A stretch of 55,948 nt of DNA from Campylobacterales bacterium (GCA_027023305.1 JALVVR010000016.1:1-55948); one strand, 5' to 3'; shown: positions 47,152-54,805, numbered from the stretch's first letter. Notes: generated by a model from the sequence alone, not told the origin. Made by a program: numbers and translations.

Positions 47152-47794
47152 TTCCCACTTTCTCCTTTAGTAAGTCTAAAAAATCATCTCTACTAATCTC
47201 AACTGCACCCATACTTTTTAAGTGATTTGTTGGTATTTGACAATCTATAAAATCATATCCATTTTTTAGACAATACTCGCTTAGAGCAACTAAAGCGACT
47301 TTTGAAGCATCACTCTGCTTGCTAAACATGCTTTCGCCACAAAAGACTTTACCTAAATCAACTCCATAAAGTCCACCTACTAACTCACCCTCAAAATAAG
47401 TTTCAAAAGAGATAACTAGCCCTCTTTTATGTAACTCTTCATAGCACTCTATCACTTCATCTATAATCCAACTTCCCTCTCCATTTTCTACTCTTGTATC
47501 TCTACAAGCTTTGATAATTGAGCTAAAATCTTGATTTATTTTTACTGTATATTTTTTTATGCTTTTTTTTAGACTTTTTGAGATTTTTAAATCATTTGGA
47601 TAAAGGATAAGTCTGGGGTCTGGTGACCACCAAAGGATTGGGTCATCTTCATTATACCAAGGAAAGATGCCATTTAAGTAGGCACTCATAACCCTATCTG
47701 GATTTAGATCTCCTCCCCAAGCAACAAGTCCCTCTTTTGAGACTGCTCTTGGGTCTGGGAAGAAGTGGTTATACTGAGTGAGCTTCGGTATCAA
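47144..47794 (-). CDS. aat: leucyl/phenylalanyl-tRNA--protein transferase
   Basis: This 216-residue enzyme adds Leu or Phe from charged tRNA to proteins with N-terminal Arg or Lys, creating N-degrons. Conserved segments are FPDPRAVSKEGLVAWGGDL, GIFPWYNEDDPILWWSPDPR, GGLYGVDLGKVFCGESMFS and FIDCQIPTNHLKSMGA. Its 5' end overlaps the 3' end of clpA by 26 bases, so expression is linked to the protease that uses its products. Confidence 0.96.
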   Translation of the reverse strand: MIPKLTQYNHFFPDPRAVSKEGLVAWGGDLNPDRVMSAYLNGIFPWYNEDDPILWWSPDPRLILYPNDLKISKSLKKSIKKYTVKINQDFSSIIKACRDTRVENGEGSWIIDEVIECYEELHKRGLVISFETYFEGELVGGLYGVDLGKVFCGESMFSKQSDASKVALVALSEYCLKNGYDFIDCQIPTNHLKSMGAVEISRDDFLDLLKEKVGSV

Positions 47795-49991
47795 GTGCTT
47801 TTACTAATTCAGAGTATTTAAAAGTGATTTTGTCATCAACAAGATCGATAAATACCTCTCCACCATCTGTTAACTTACCAAATAGTATCTCATCTGTTAG
47901 TGGAGTTTTGACATCTTCGCTTATAACTCTAGCCATAACTCTTGCACCCAACACATCATCAAAGCCTTTGTTTGCAAAGTATTTTTTAGCTTCAAGAGAT
48001 GCTACTATTTTTATATCTTTCTCTTTTAACTGCTCTTCAAGTTCTGCTAGTAGTTTATCTACAATGCCAATCATGATAGGCTCACTTAGAGGTTTAAAGT
48101 GTACTGTGGCATCAAGTCTGTTTCTAAACTCAGGAGCAAAAAAGTCTGATATAGCAGACTCTGCTTTGTGAGTAGTGTTTTTATGAAAACCTACTTGTGG
48201 AGCTGATTGAACTCCCAAGTTTGAAGTCATGATTATGATAACATTTCTAAAGTCAGTTTTGCTTCCATTGTTATCAGTCAAGGTTGCATTATCCATCACT
48301 TGAAGAAGGATATTTAGCATATCTGGATGAGCTTTTTCTACCTCATCTATCAAAAGAACTGAGTATGGATGTTTTTTTATAGCTTCAGTTAAAAGTCCAC
48401 CCTCTTCATATCCAACATACCCTGGAGGAGCTCCCACTAGTTTTGAAACTGAGTGTTTCTCCATATACTCACTCATATCAAATCTTTCAAAATGGATACC
48501 AAGATTATCAGCTAACTGTTTAGCAACTTCTGTTTTACCAACTCCAGTAGGTCCTGCAAAAAGGAAACTTCCGATAGGAGCATCTGGTTTTCCAAGTCCT
48601 GCACGAGATTTTTTGATAGCTTTTACTAAAACTTCTATACCTTCATCTTGTCCAAAAACTTTTGATTTTAGTTTGCTTTCTAGTGTTTTTAAAACTGCCA
48701 TATCATCATTTGAGATTTGGCGAGATGGGATATTTGCTATCTTTGCTACTACATTTTCTATCTCTTTTATAGTAACTACTCTACTTGCTTTTTCGCTTAA
48801 GTGGTAAGTAGCTCCTACCTCATCTATCAAATCTATGGCAGAATCTGGTAAAAATCTATCATTTATATATCTTTTTGCTAACTCTACTGAAGCTTTAACA
48901 GCTTTATCTTCATAAGTTATATTATGATGTTCTTCATACTTTGGTTTTAGACCACTTATTATCTCTATACTATCTTCTATACTTGGTTCATCTATATCAA
49001 CTTTTGCAAATCTACGACTTAGTGCTTTATCTTTATCAAAAAAACTTCTATACTCACTATATGTTGTAGCTCCAATACATCTAAGCTTTCCACTAGCAAG
49101 GGCTGGTTTTATAAGGTTTGAGAGATCCATAGCACCACCATTTGTACTTCCTGCACCTACTATGGTGTGTATCTCATCTATAAAGAGTATAGCATTTTCC
49201 AACTCTTCAAGTTCTTTTAAAACTGCTTTTAATCTCTTTTCAAAATCACCTCTATACTTTGTCCCTGAAAGTAAGCTTCCCATATCTAGTGAAAAAATGG
49301 TTGATTTTTTCAGTATATCGGGAGTCTCTTTGTCAACTATTTTTAGTGCTAATCCTTCTACAACTGCAGTCTTTCCAACTCCTGGTTCTCCAACTATAAG
49401 AGGATTGTTTTTCTTTCTACGGCATAGGATTTGCATAACACGATTTAACTCTTCACTTCTTCCTATAACTGGGTCTATCTTTGCATCTCTTGCTAATTGG
49501 TTAAGATTTATGGTGTATTTTTTGAGTTCACTATCATCTTTTAGGGTGATTATCTCTTCTTCATTGTGTTTTTTCTCAGTTAGAGCCTCTGTTACAACAA
49601 GCTTTGTTATACCTTGTTGTTTTAAAAGATAAACACTATAACTTCTCTCCTCTTCAAACAAAGCTACCAAAAGGTCTTCTATCTGAGCTTGTTTTTTATC
49701 TGCCCCTTTTACACCTGCAATCATAGAGTCTATAACTCTTGCTAATGCTACTGTTTCAAATGGGTCATGAGAACTATCTTCTGGTAGTGGTTTAAATACT
49801 GACTCTAAGTGTGTTTTTACTCTATCATATAAAAAATCAGTATCAGCACCTGTTTTTTTAAGAAGCTCTATCGCTTCTGTATGTTGCAAAAGTGAAAAGA
49901 AAACATGCTCAATGGTTACATACTCATGACGACTTCTTTTTGCAAACTCTAGTGCCTCATTTAAAACTGTGTTTAACTCTTTATTTAACAT
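47769..49991 (-). CDS. clpA: ATP-dependent Clp protease ATPase subunit ClpA
   Basis: This 740-residue AAA+ unfoldase has a Clp_N domain (residues 1-140), D1 with Walker A GEPGVGKT and IDEIHTIVGAG, and D2 with Walker A GPTGVGKT and IDEVEKAHPD. There is no ClpB middle domain. A VGF tripeptide (APQVGFHKN) takes the place of the IGL/IGF loop that docks ClpP. It follows clpS by 3 bases and overlaps aat. Together they encode the N-degron degradation route; clpP is not in the window. Confidence 0.96.
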   Translation of the reverse strand: MLNKELNTVLNEALEFAKRSRHEYVTIEHVFFSLLQHTEAIELLKKTGADTDFLYDRVKTHLESVFKPLPEDSSHDPFETVALARVIDSMIAGVKGADKKQAQIEDLLVALFEEERSYSVYLLKQQGITKLVVTEALTEKKHNEEEIITLKDDSELKKYTINLNQLARDAKIDPVIGRSEELNRVMQILCRRKKNNPLIVGEPGVGKTAVVEGLALKIVDKETPDILKKSTIFSLDMGSLLSGTKYRGDFEKRLKAVLKELEELENAILFIDEIHTIVGAGSTNGGAMDLSNLIKPALASGKLRCIGATTYSEYRSFFDKDKALSRRFAKVDIDEPSIEDSIEIISGLKPKYEEHHNITYEDKAVKASVELAKRYINDRFLPDSAIDLIDEVGATYHLSEKASRVVTIKEIENVVAKIANIPSRQISNDDMAVLKTLESKLKSKVFGQDEGIEVLVKAIKKSRAGLGKPDAPIGSFLFAGPTGVGKTEVAKQLADNLGIHFERFDMSEYMEKHSVSKLVGAPPGYVGYEEGGLLTEAIKKHPYSVLLIDEVEKAHPDMLNILLQVMDNATLTDNNGSKTDFRNVIIIMTSNLGVQSAPQVGFHKNTTHKAESAISDFFAPEFRNRLDATVHFKPLSEPIMIGIVDKLLAELEEQLKEKDIKIVASLEAKKYFANKGFDDVLGARVMARVISEDVKTPLTDEILFGKLTDGGEVFIDLVDDKITFKYSELVKALDTEAHSV

Positions 49992-49994
49992 ATA

Positions 49995-50294
49995 TCAATC
50001 TTCCTCCATAATAGCTTTTAAGGGATATTCGTTTTCTCTTGCTCTCTTTGTTACTTGATCTATCTTAGTCTCAGCCAACTCATAGGTATAAACCCCACAA
50101 ACTGCTTTTCCATCTTTGTGAACAGAGAGCATGAGATTTATAGCATTGTCAAGTGGATGTTTAAAAATATCCAGCAAAATATCAACAACAAAATCCATAC
50201 TAGTATAATCGTCATTTAGTAAAAGAACTTTATACCTTTTTAAATGTTCTGTCTCTTGTTTCTCTTCTAGTTCAAAATCTAACTCTTCTTTCAC
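49995..50294 (-). CDS. clpS: ATP-dependent Clp protease adaptor ClpS
   Basis: This 99-residue adaptor recognises N-degrons and delivers them to ClpA. It shows YKVLLLNDDYTSMDFVVDIL, with Asn-Asp of the N-terminal binding pocket, and the helix KAVCGVYTYELAETK. The GTG at 50294 preceded by AGAAGG is chosen: an in-frame TTG at 50339 lies at or upstream of the -10 box (50336-50331) and would not be on the transcript. Confidence 0.93.
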   Translation of the reverse strand: MKEELDFELEEKQETEHLKRYKVLLLNDDYTSMDFVVDILLDIFKHPLDNAINLMLSVHKDGKAVCGVYTYELAETKIDQVTKRARENEYPLKAIMEED

Positions 50295-50330
50295 TAAAAA
50301 AACCTTCTTTTGTAAATTTTTTATAGAGGT

Positions 50331-50336
50331 ATTATA
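50331..50336 (-). promoter_or_regulatory. -10 box for the clpS-clpA-aat operon
   Basis: TATAAT on the minus strand (50336 down to 50331), preceded by TG in the extended position (TTGTATAAT), lies 36 bases before the clpS GTG. It probably drives a long message through clpA and aat. Confidence 0.55.
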
Positions 50337-50419
50337 CAAGAAAAGTTAAATGAAAGTGAAATAAATCACTCTAAAAGTTACTAAATCATATAAAAGATGT
50401 AATTTGGTAATATATTTTT

Positions 50420-51037
50420 ATGAAAATCTTTATAACAGCAACAAATACAAATATCGGCAAAACATTTGCAACTTCACTTCTAATAGAAAAGTTTTTAAAA
50501 CAAGGATTTAAAGTAGGAGTTTTTAAACCATTTGAGAGTGGAGGTAGAGAGGATAGTAAGAAACTTTTAGAAAAAAGTAAAAGAGATGATTTAACTCTTG
50601 ATGATATAAATCCTTACTATTTTTCACTTCCTGCATCCCCCTATGTAGCAAAAGGGAGTGAAAAAATAAACTTTGACAAAGTAAAAAAAAGTTTTAAAAA
50701 GATAGTGGCTAGTTCGGATGTAGTCTTAGTTGAAGGTGCTGGTGGGCTTATGGTACCGATTGAGAAAGACTTTTTCATGATTGATTTGATAGAGTTTTTA
50801 GATATGGATAAAACTCTGCTTGTAACATCAAATAAGCTTGGAAGTATAAATGATACTATGCTTAATATAAAGACTTTAGAGGATAAAAAAGCTTCTTTTT
50901 TGTGGGCTGTAAATCATCATGAAAGTCAAAAAGATGAGTTTATGGAGATAACTTATCCGTTTTATAGGGATAAGTTTGGGGAGGTTTTGTTTTTGGAGGA
51001 GGATTTGGGGGAGATAATGTATAAGTGCATAAGTTGA
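50420..51037 (+). CDS. bioD: dethiobiotin synthetase
   Basis: This 205-residue ATP-dependent enzyme closes the ureido ring of dethiobiotin. It has the variant P-loop TATNTNIGKTFATS, KPFESGG, and VEGAGGLMVPI. No other bio genes are nearby. There is no Shine-Dalgarno sequence: TAATAT (50408-50413), a likely -10, ends only 6 bases before the ATG, so the mRNA may be leaderless. It is the last recognisably housekeeping gene before the accessory region. Confidence 0.93.
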   Translation: MKIFITATNTNIGKTFATSLLIEKFLKQGFKVGVFKPFESGGREDSKKLLEKSKRDDLTLDDINPYYFSLPASPYVAKGSEKINFDKVKKSFKKIVASSDVVLVEGAGGLMVPIEKDFFMIDLIEFLDMDKTLLVTSNKLGSINDTMLNIKTLEDKKASFLWAVNHHESQKDEFMEITYPFYRDKFGEVLFLEEDLGEIMYKCIS

Positions 51038-51078
51038 TAAATATAGATAATATCATTACTAAAAAAATATATTCCATA

Positions 51079-51278
51079 TTAAATATACTCCAGTTTGTTT
51101 ATGTAGTAGATGATTTTCTTATTAATATAAACTGTCCCTATAGCTAATATAAAAACTAATAAAACTGATAATACTGTCCGTATATCAAAGATAGTAATTC
51201 GCTCATAATGACTAGCAAAATGCTAAACACTACTTTTAAATATCCTATTTGTTCTTTTATCTCATCTATTTTTGCCAT
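51079..51278 (-). pseudogene. frameshifted small membrane protein
   Basis: A minus-strand frame opens at 51278 with MAKIDEIKEQIGYLKVVFSI and then LLVIMSELLSL, and ends at a premature stop. A second frame continues the hydrophobic pattern (ITIFDIRTVLSVLLVFILAI, GTVYINKKIIYYINKLEYI) to a stop at 51081-51079. Joined, they resemble a common family of about 70-residue two-helix proteins starting MAKIDEIKEEIGWLKVVF. The total length, 200 bases, is not a multiple of three, consistent with one indel near 51205. It fills part of an otherwise gene-free 420-base gap. Confidence 0.5.
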
Positions 51279-51297
51279 AATCTATCGTACTACAAAA

Positions 51298-51363
51298 AGT
51301 ATAAAATAATCTAACTTCCATAAAAGTTAAAGTATTTTCATGAAGGGCTAAGACCCCTCATTT
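51298..51363 (+). repeat. intergenic hairpin repeat, copy 1
   Basis: This 66-base element begins AGTATAAAATAATCTAAC and ends AAGGGCTAAGACCCCTCATTT-like sequence. It matches 54901-54966 at most positions. Its GGGCTAAGACCCC core can form a short stem-loop. It lies between bioD and the two small plus-strand genes, at the left border of the accessory region. Confidence 0.7.
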
Positions 51364-51383
51364 AGGATTCCACTCTTATCACT

Positions 51384-51407
51384 ATTCATAAAGGGCTAAG
51401 CCCCTTG
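51384..51407 (+). repeat. intergenic hairpin repeat, degenerate copy 2
   Basis: ATTCATAAAGGGCTAAGCCCCTTG keeps the core of the repeat family. It can pair AAGGG with CCCTT around CTAAG-type loop bases. It lies 21 bases after copy 1. Confidence 0.5.
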
Positions 51408-51458
51408 ATGCTATGTTTTAAAATATTTTGTATAATATATATTTTAAAGGAGAAATAT

Positions 51459-51752
51459 ATGAGTTTAGATACTAAAAATTGGGGACGAGTAACTCCTGAG
51501 TTTATTAACCAAAGTGAAAACAGGGCTTTGTTGGTTTTCAATCATGAGATAAAAGATGAGCATTTTTTGAAACTAAATACTATCTTTATCAAAGCTAGAG
51601 TTAAAGCATACCAAAAGCAACTACCTTCAAATATGTCTGTGGAAGTTATTTTTGATGATACTCAAGGAAGTATTGAGCAAAAGTACAAAGAGAGGCTTTC
51701 TAAGAAGATTAGTGAAACTATACCTTTTAACTATCTCTCTACACTACAATAA
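51459..51752 (+). CDS. hypothetical protein of the accessory region
   Basis: This 97-residue protein begins MSLDTKNWGRVTPEFINQSE. The start at 51459 has AAAGGAG upstream; longer in-frame starts (from 51405) run back through the hairpin repeat and are not credible. The sequence is mixed alpha/beta with no recognised motif. It is followed 11 bases later by another small gene with its own good ribosome binding site. Possible roles are a toxin-antitoxin or immunity pair, judged only from size and neighbourhood. Confidence 0.6.
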   Translation: MSLDTKNWGRVTPEFINQSENRALLVFNHEIKDEHFLKLNTIFIKARVKAYQKQLPSNMSVEVIFDDTQGSIEQKYKERLSKKISETIPFNYLSTLQ

Positions 51753-51763
51753 AGGAGCATATT

Positions 51764-52045
51764 ATGGCATTTAATATCATAGCACAGTTTAACAAGAAGC
51801 CTGATTTTGATGAAGTACATCAACTGATTTTTGATGAGTATCATTTTGACATATATCCTGTAGTTGATGAAGATGAAAAGTTTTATGCGATTGGTATCTC
51901 TATCCCGTCAGATAACTTTAACCAACAAACTTGGCAAAGTGTAGTTGATGTGATTTTAAAACTACAAAAGAAGTATTTACTTACTATTTTTGACCTCATA
52001 CATGGAAGAAAGATAACAAATATACTAAACTACAATCCCAACTAA
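51764..52045 (+). CDS. hypothetical protein of the accessory region
   Basis: This 93-residue protein begins MAFNIIAQFNKKPDFDEVHQ and is acidic and mostly predicted alpha/beta, ending ILNYNPN. It has an AAAGGAG ribosome binding site and is paired with the upstream 97-residue gene. Its end overlaps the convergent ankyrin gene by 4 bases. No family is recognised. Size and acidity would fit an immunity protein, but nothing in the sequence proves this. Confidence 0.6.
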   Translation: MAFNIIAQFNKKPDFDEVHQLIFDEYHFDIYPVVDEDEKFYAIGISIPSDNFNQQTWQSVVDVILKLQKKYLLTIFDLIHGRKITNILNYNPN

Positions 52046-52860
52046 CCAAATACTCTTTTTACTTTGGTAAACAAACTCTCTTTTTGCTCTTTGTTTTTCA
52101 TGTGCTTTAAAAGGTGTTTGTAACCAAAGTGTTTTGCCATCATGATAGGTGTGGTTTTGTTAATATTTTTTATATTTGGATTGGCTCCTTTTTCGATAAG
52201 TTTTTTGACCAACTCTTCATCATCAAACAAAACTGCAAAGTGTAGTGCTGTCATGTTATCACTATCTGTTGTGTTTACATCACTTTGCAAAGCTATCTCT
52301 ACCAACTCCTCTTGGGTTGGTTTGAGTCTGTTTTGGTCTGGAAAGTTCTTTTTTAAGTGTATCTTATCAAAAGACTCTGGGATAGTTCGTGATTTTTTAA
52401 AGAAAATAGAGCGATCTGGTGTATAGTCATCAGATGTTATTGGGTCAATCACTTTACCCTCAAGTAAATCTATATAGTAAGATGCATATTCATTTAAATG
52501 CCACAATAGCCTGTCCCACCTAAACTCATAGTAATTTTTAAATCCTTGTTTTACTGTGGTAAACTTTTTACTCTCTTGACACCACATCATCTTCTCTATA
52601 TATGGCTTGATGTCATGAACACACTTTTCTAACTCTTTTACCTCTTTTTGGAGTTTGTACATATCTTTTTCAAACTCTAACTTATAAAAAAGAAGTTTAT
52701 GCATCAGAAGGGGAAATCTACTTCCCCACTCTTTTTTTTCAAACTCTTTATGGATAAACTCATATAAAAACTCAAGCTCTCCATCATCACGAAAAGTGGC
52801 TTGTCCATTACCACTACTAGTTAAAACAATTCTTGTAAATGTTTGGTCATACTTACCCAT
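52042..52860 (-). CDS. ankyrin-repeat putative immunity protein
   Basis: This 272-residue protein has an N-terminal domain with the segment EWGSRFPLLMHKL, reminiscent of Imm70-type immunity proteins, and a helical middle. Two C-terminal ankyrin repeats follow (TTDSDNMTALHFAVLFDDEE and ANPNIKNINKTTPIMMAKHF). Its start overlaps the end of the orphan toxin fragment by 8 bases, the usual arrangement of toxin followed by immunity gene. It most likely neutralises that nuclease-like toxin. Both Imm70 similarity and function are inferences from short motifs and position. Confidence 0.65.
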   Translation of the reverse strand: MGKYDQTFTRIVLTSSGNGQATFRDDGELEFLYEFIHKEFEKKEWGSRFPLLMHKLLFYKLEFEKDMYKLQKEVKELEKCVHDIKPYIEKMMWCQESKKFTTVKQGFKNYYEFRWDRLLWHLNEYASYYIDLLEGKVIDPITSDDYTPDRSIFFKKSRTIPESFDKIHLKKNFPDQNRLKPTQEELVEIALQSDVNTTDSDNMTALHFAVLFDDEELVKKLIEKGANPNIKNINKTTPIMMAKHFGYKHLLKHMKNKEQKESLFTKVKRVFG

Positions 52861-53596
52861 TGTTTGCCATCGCTGTAAAATTATCTATCTCTATATTTTC
52901 AAATTTCAAAACGCCTCCTGAACGGTCTGCAATCTTTTGTTTTATATTTCTGATTTGGGTTTTACTCAAACTTTGCCCAGTTATATCAACATAAACCTTT
53001 TGTGTGTATCCACTTGGCAACTGAGTGGCTCTGTGTTTGGCTTGTCCTGCAGTAACACTTACAAGATTTTCTATACCTTGATTTGTGGAAATATTGTAGT
53101 TTTTTACCTCTACTGTTTCCATCGTCTTTGTATTGATAAAATCAGGTGCTGTGCTTCCTTTTATCCTCTCTTTTGAGCCCTCTACCAAGAAACCATTTTT
53201 AGATACTTTATTTCTTTCCCAACCTTGTCCTAGTAGCTTAGCAACACTTTCTTCTGAAATCATCCAAGATTTACTACTTCTTGTTGCTCCAACAATGTTG
53301 TTTAGCTCTTTTTGTGTATATAAAGCATTGTCTGTTTTAAACTTAGTCCACTGTTTGGTTATCTCTTGCTCTGATATACCATCTTTACGAAGTTCTGCAC
53401 GAAATTTTGCTTGTGCTCCTTGTAAACTTCCATTGTCACTTGCTATTTTAGCAAGAATATCCTTTTTTAATCTTGTTTTTTTAGTAACTGAGACTGCTAT
53501 CTTATCTAAGTTTTTAATCCCCTTACCAAGTTTTGAAGATTTTAATACTTTAGATATTTTTAAAAGTATCTTATTTCCTGGTACTGCTTCTGTTGC
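52853..53596 (-). pseudogene. orphan C-terminal fragment of a polymorphic toxin, PD-(D/E)XK-like
   Basis: The frame is open for 247 codons from an in-frame stop at 53599-53597 but has no credible start; an internal ATG at 53263 lacks a ribosome binding site. The upstream half resembles a pretoxin linker of CdiA/FHA-like proteins (SVTKKTRLKKDILAKIAS). The terminal 130 residues contain GSTAPDFINTKTMETVEVKN, a D...ExK pattern typical of PD-(D/E)XK nuclease toxins, followed by VSVTAGQAKHRATQLPSGY. The rest of the large toxin is missing, and a 75-bp inverted-repeat element lies directly upstream. It looks like a displaced tip kept with its immunity gene. Confidence 0.75.
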
Positions 53597-53603
53597 TTAA
53601 AAT

Positions 53604-53678
53604 AGGGGTCAGGGTTTGATTTTTGATTTTAGTATATCTTACAAAGTTTTAAAAGTCAAAAGTCAAACCCTGACCCCT
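53604..53678. mobile_element. 75-bp MITE-like inverted repeat (REP/Y1-transposase type)
   Basis: Two 23-base arms (53604-53626 and 53656-53678) are inverted copies with one mismatch, starting AGGGGTCAGGGTTTGA. They are separated by 29 AT-rich bases. The GGGGTCAGGNNTTGA core resembles repeats associated with IS200-like, REP-associated tyrosine (Y1) transposases. There is no transposase in the window, so this would be a non-autonomous copy. It abuts the truncated toxin fragment. Confidence 0.7.
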
Positions 53679-53682
53679 CATC

Positions 53683-53701
53683 TCACTCTTGAGTAGAGTG
53701 A
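53683..53701 (-). terminator. small hairpin next to the MITE-like element
   Basis: TCACTCT-TGAGT-AGAGTGA is a perfect 7-bp stem with a 5-base loop. It lies between the inverted-repeat element and the ParE/RelE module. It has no T-run and could be chance or a remnant of mobile DNA. Confidence 0.3.
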
Positions 53702-53765
53702 TGAGCCTTGGTTTCTTATGGAGCTAAAGTTTGGTTAGGTTTGTTTTTTTGAAGTGAAAGATGTG

Positions 53766-53798
53766 AAAGTTAAGCTATTTTCATGAAGGGCTAAGACA
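53766..53798 (+). repeat. intergenic hairpin repeat, partial copy 3
   Basis: AAAGTTAAGCTATTTTCATG followed by AAGGGCTAAGACATC matches the right half of copies 1 and 4, but the second arm of the hairpin (CCCCTC) has been changed to ATCAC. It sits just after the end of the ParE/RelE toxin gene. Confidence 0.5.
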
Positions 53799-53840
53799 TC
53801 ACATTCTCTTATTTTAAGAAATGGCTATCCAATATATAAA

Positions 53841-54122
53841 CTAATATTTCTTTTGTCTAAAAATACTTAATATATGTACTCTATTTTCAATAATTTTAAA
53901 TACTATCGTATATCCTTTATATATCAAATCATGAGTATTTTTGTTATCTGTATAATAACTTTTTCTACAACGATGAGGCATATTGTTTAAAGTTTTTATT
54001 TTTTCTTTCAGTTCAGTTATAAACTTATTAGCTTTTGCTAAAGAGTCTTGAGTTGTAATATAGTACTTTATACTTTGTAAATCTTCAACAGCATCAGGTT
54101 CAACTATAATTTTGTATATCAT
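53841..54122 (-). CDS. ParE/RelE-family toxin
   Basis: This 93-residue protein has the RelE/ParE fold pattern: MIYKIIVEPDAVEDLQSIKYYI at the start (shown in part: EPDAVEDLQSIKYYI), the helical hairpin FITELKEKIKTLNNMPHRCR, then YKGYTIVFKIIENRVHILSI and the terminal FRQKKY. ParE members inhibit gyrase and RelE members cut mRNA; the target here is not determinable. It lies one base downstream of its antitoxin gene on the minus strand. Confidence 0.85.
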   Translation of the reverse strand: MIYKIIVEPDAVEDLQSIKYYITTQDSLAKANKFITELKEKIKTLNNMPHRCRKSYYTDNKNTHDLIYKGYTIVFKIIENRVHILSIFRQKKY

Positions 54123-54123
54123 T

Positions 54124-54345
54124 TTAATAGTTTAAAACTTTATTAAATGCATCTTCAAACTCTATACCTTTTTCTTGAGAAATAGCACTTAAAGCTTTTT
54201 CTACTTTTAACTTGGCATCTTCAAAACTGATAGAGTTATCAGTTTTACTATCTATTACAGATATTTTATCTTTTGGTAAAATTTCAAGTAATCCCATAAA
54301 CTTATCAAATATAGTATCATTTATCTGTAACTGTAAAGTATGCAT
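54124..54345 (-). CDS. antitoxin of the ParE/RelE module
   Basis: This 73-residue protein begins MHTLQLQINDTIFDKFMGLL and has the beta-strand and helix start of a short antitoxin. The C-terminal acidic helix (FEDAKLKVEKALSAISQEKG) would bind the toxin. The ATG at 54345 has a perfect AAGGAG six bases upstream; an in-frame ATG seven codons earlier is less likely. It is followed immediately by the toxin gene, the classic order. Confidence 0.75.
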   Translation of the reverse strand: MHTLQLQINDTIFDKFMGLLEILPKDKISVIDSKTDNSISFEDAKLKVEKALSAISQEKGIEFEDAFNKVLNY

Positions 54346-54442
54346 TTTTATCTCCTTGAGATTCATTGTAAAATTATATCTAATTTATATAAGTTTTTTT
54401 AAAGTGCAATGATGGATAAATTTTTCTCTTTTTCTTTTTCTA

Positions 54443-54472
54443 TTTCATGAATGGATAAGACTCCCTCATGTT
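54443..54472 (+). repeat. intergenic hairpin repeat, degenerate copy 5
   Basis: TTTCATGAATGGATAAGACTCCCTCATG-like sequence retains the outline of the repeat (TCATGA...AAGAC.CCTCAT) with many changes. It lies immediately 3' of the upstream-displaced immunity gene copy and forms the left edge of the 450-base duplication. Confidence 0.35.
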
Positions 54473-54475
54473 TCT

Positions 54476-54805
54476 TTAAACAGGTATCTCAATTGTTTTT
54501 AGCCAATCAAAAATTTCCTCAACTAATTTATCGCTTTCAGGGTTTTCGGCTACAATATCAAAAGGAAAAAATGGTCCCCATCCTATACTAATTTTAAATT
54601 TATCTTTATAATAATTTTTAAAACCTTGATCGCCAACAATATCATGTATCCAATCCCCATCTTCTACCAAATTAAATTTTGATGAAATCATATTAGATAA
54701 TTCAATAATTTTATCTGTCTCAATATTTATTATTCTTCGTTTACTACCCTCAGTCGTTGTTAATGCTATGTCAATGTTGTTTTTTGATTTTGCAAATTTA
54801 TTCAT
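54476..54805 (-). CDS. immunity protein, displaced copy
   Basis: This 109-residue protein is about 84% identical to the copy at 54995-55324, with 17 differences by eye. Residues 1-30 and 85-109 are identical; the changes fall between 31 and 84. It starts inside the remaining 3' end of a toxin-gene fragment, in the same overlapping register as the intact pair. The small acidic protein has GWGPFFPF and EEIFDWLKTIEIPV. It should confer immunity to an older or alternative toxin variant. The family is not recognised. Confidence 0.8.
   Translation of the reverse strand: MNKFAKSKNNIDIALTTTEGSKRRIINIETDKIIELSNMISSKFNLVEDGDWIHDIVGDQGFKNYYKDKFKISIGWGPFFPFDIVAENPESDKLVEEIFDWLKTIEIPV

Noticed and set aside
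49162..49632. 156-codon open frame antisense to clpA
   Set aside because: It is a shadow of a conserved gene; composition is Ser/Phe-rich and typical of reverse-strand frames in AT-rich DNA.
50295..50339. Upstream TTG start for clpS
   Set aside because: It coincides with the promoter -10 region and would add 15 residues not expected in ClpS.
51405..51458. An extended start for the 97-residue gene
   Set aside because: The extension would overlap the hairpin repeat and lacks a ribosome binding site; the ATG at 51459 has AAAGGAG.
52853..53263. A stand-alone 136-codon gene starting at ATG 53263
   Set aside because: The frame is open for 111 more codons upstream with toxin-linker-like sequence, and the ATG lacks a ribosome binding site. 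It is better read as a truncated toxin end.
53133..53600. 155-codon plus-strand frame opposite the orphan toxin fragment
   Set aside because: The minus-strand frame has recognisable toxin motifs and overlaps a downstream gene correctly; the plus-strand product has no family features.
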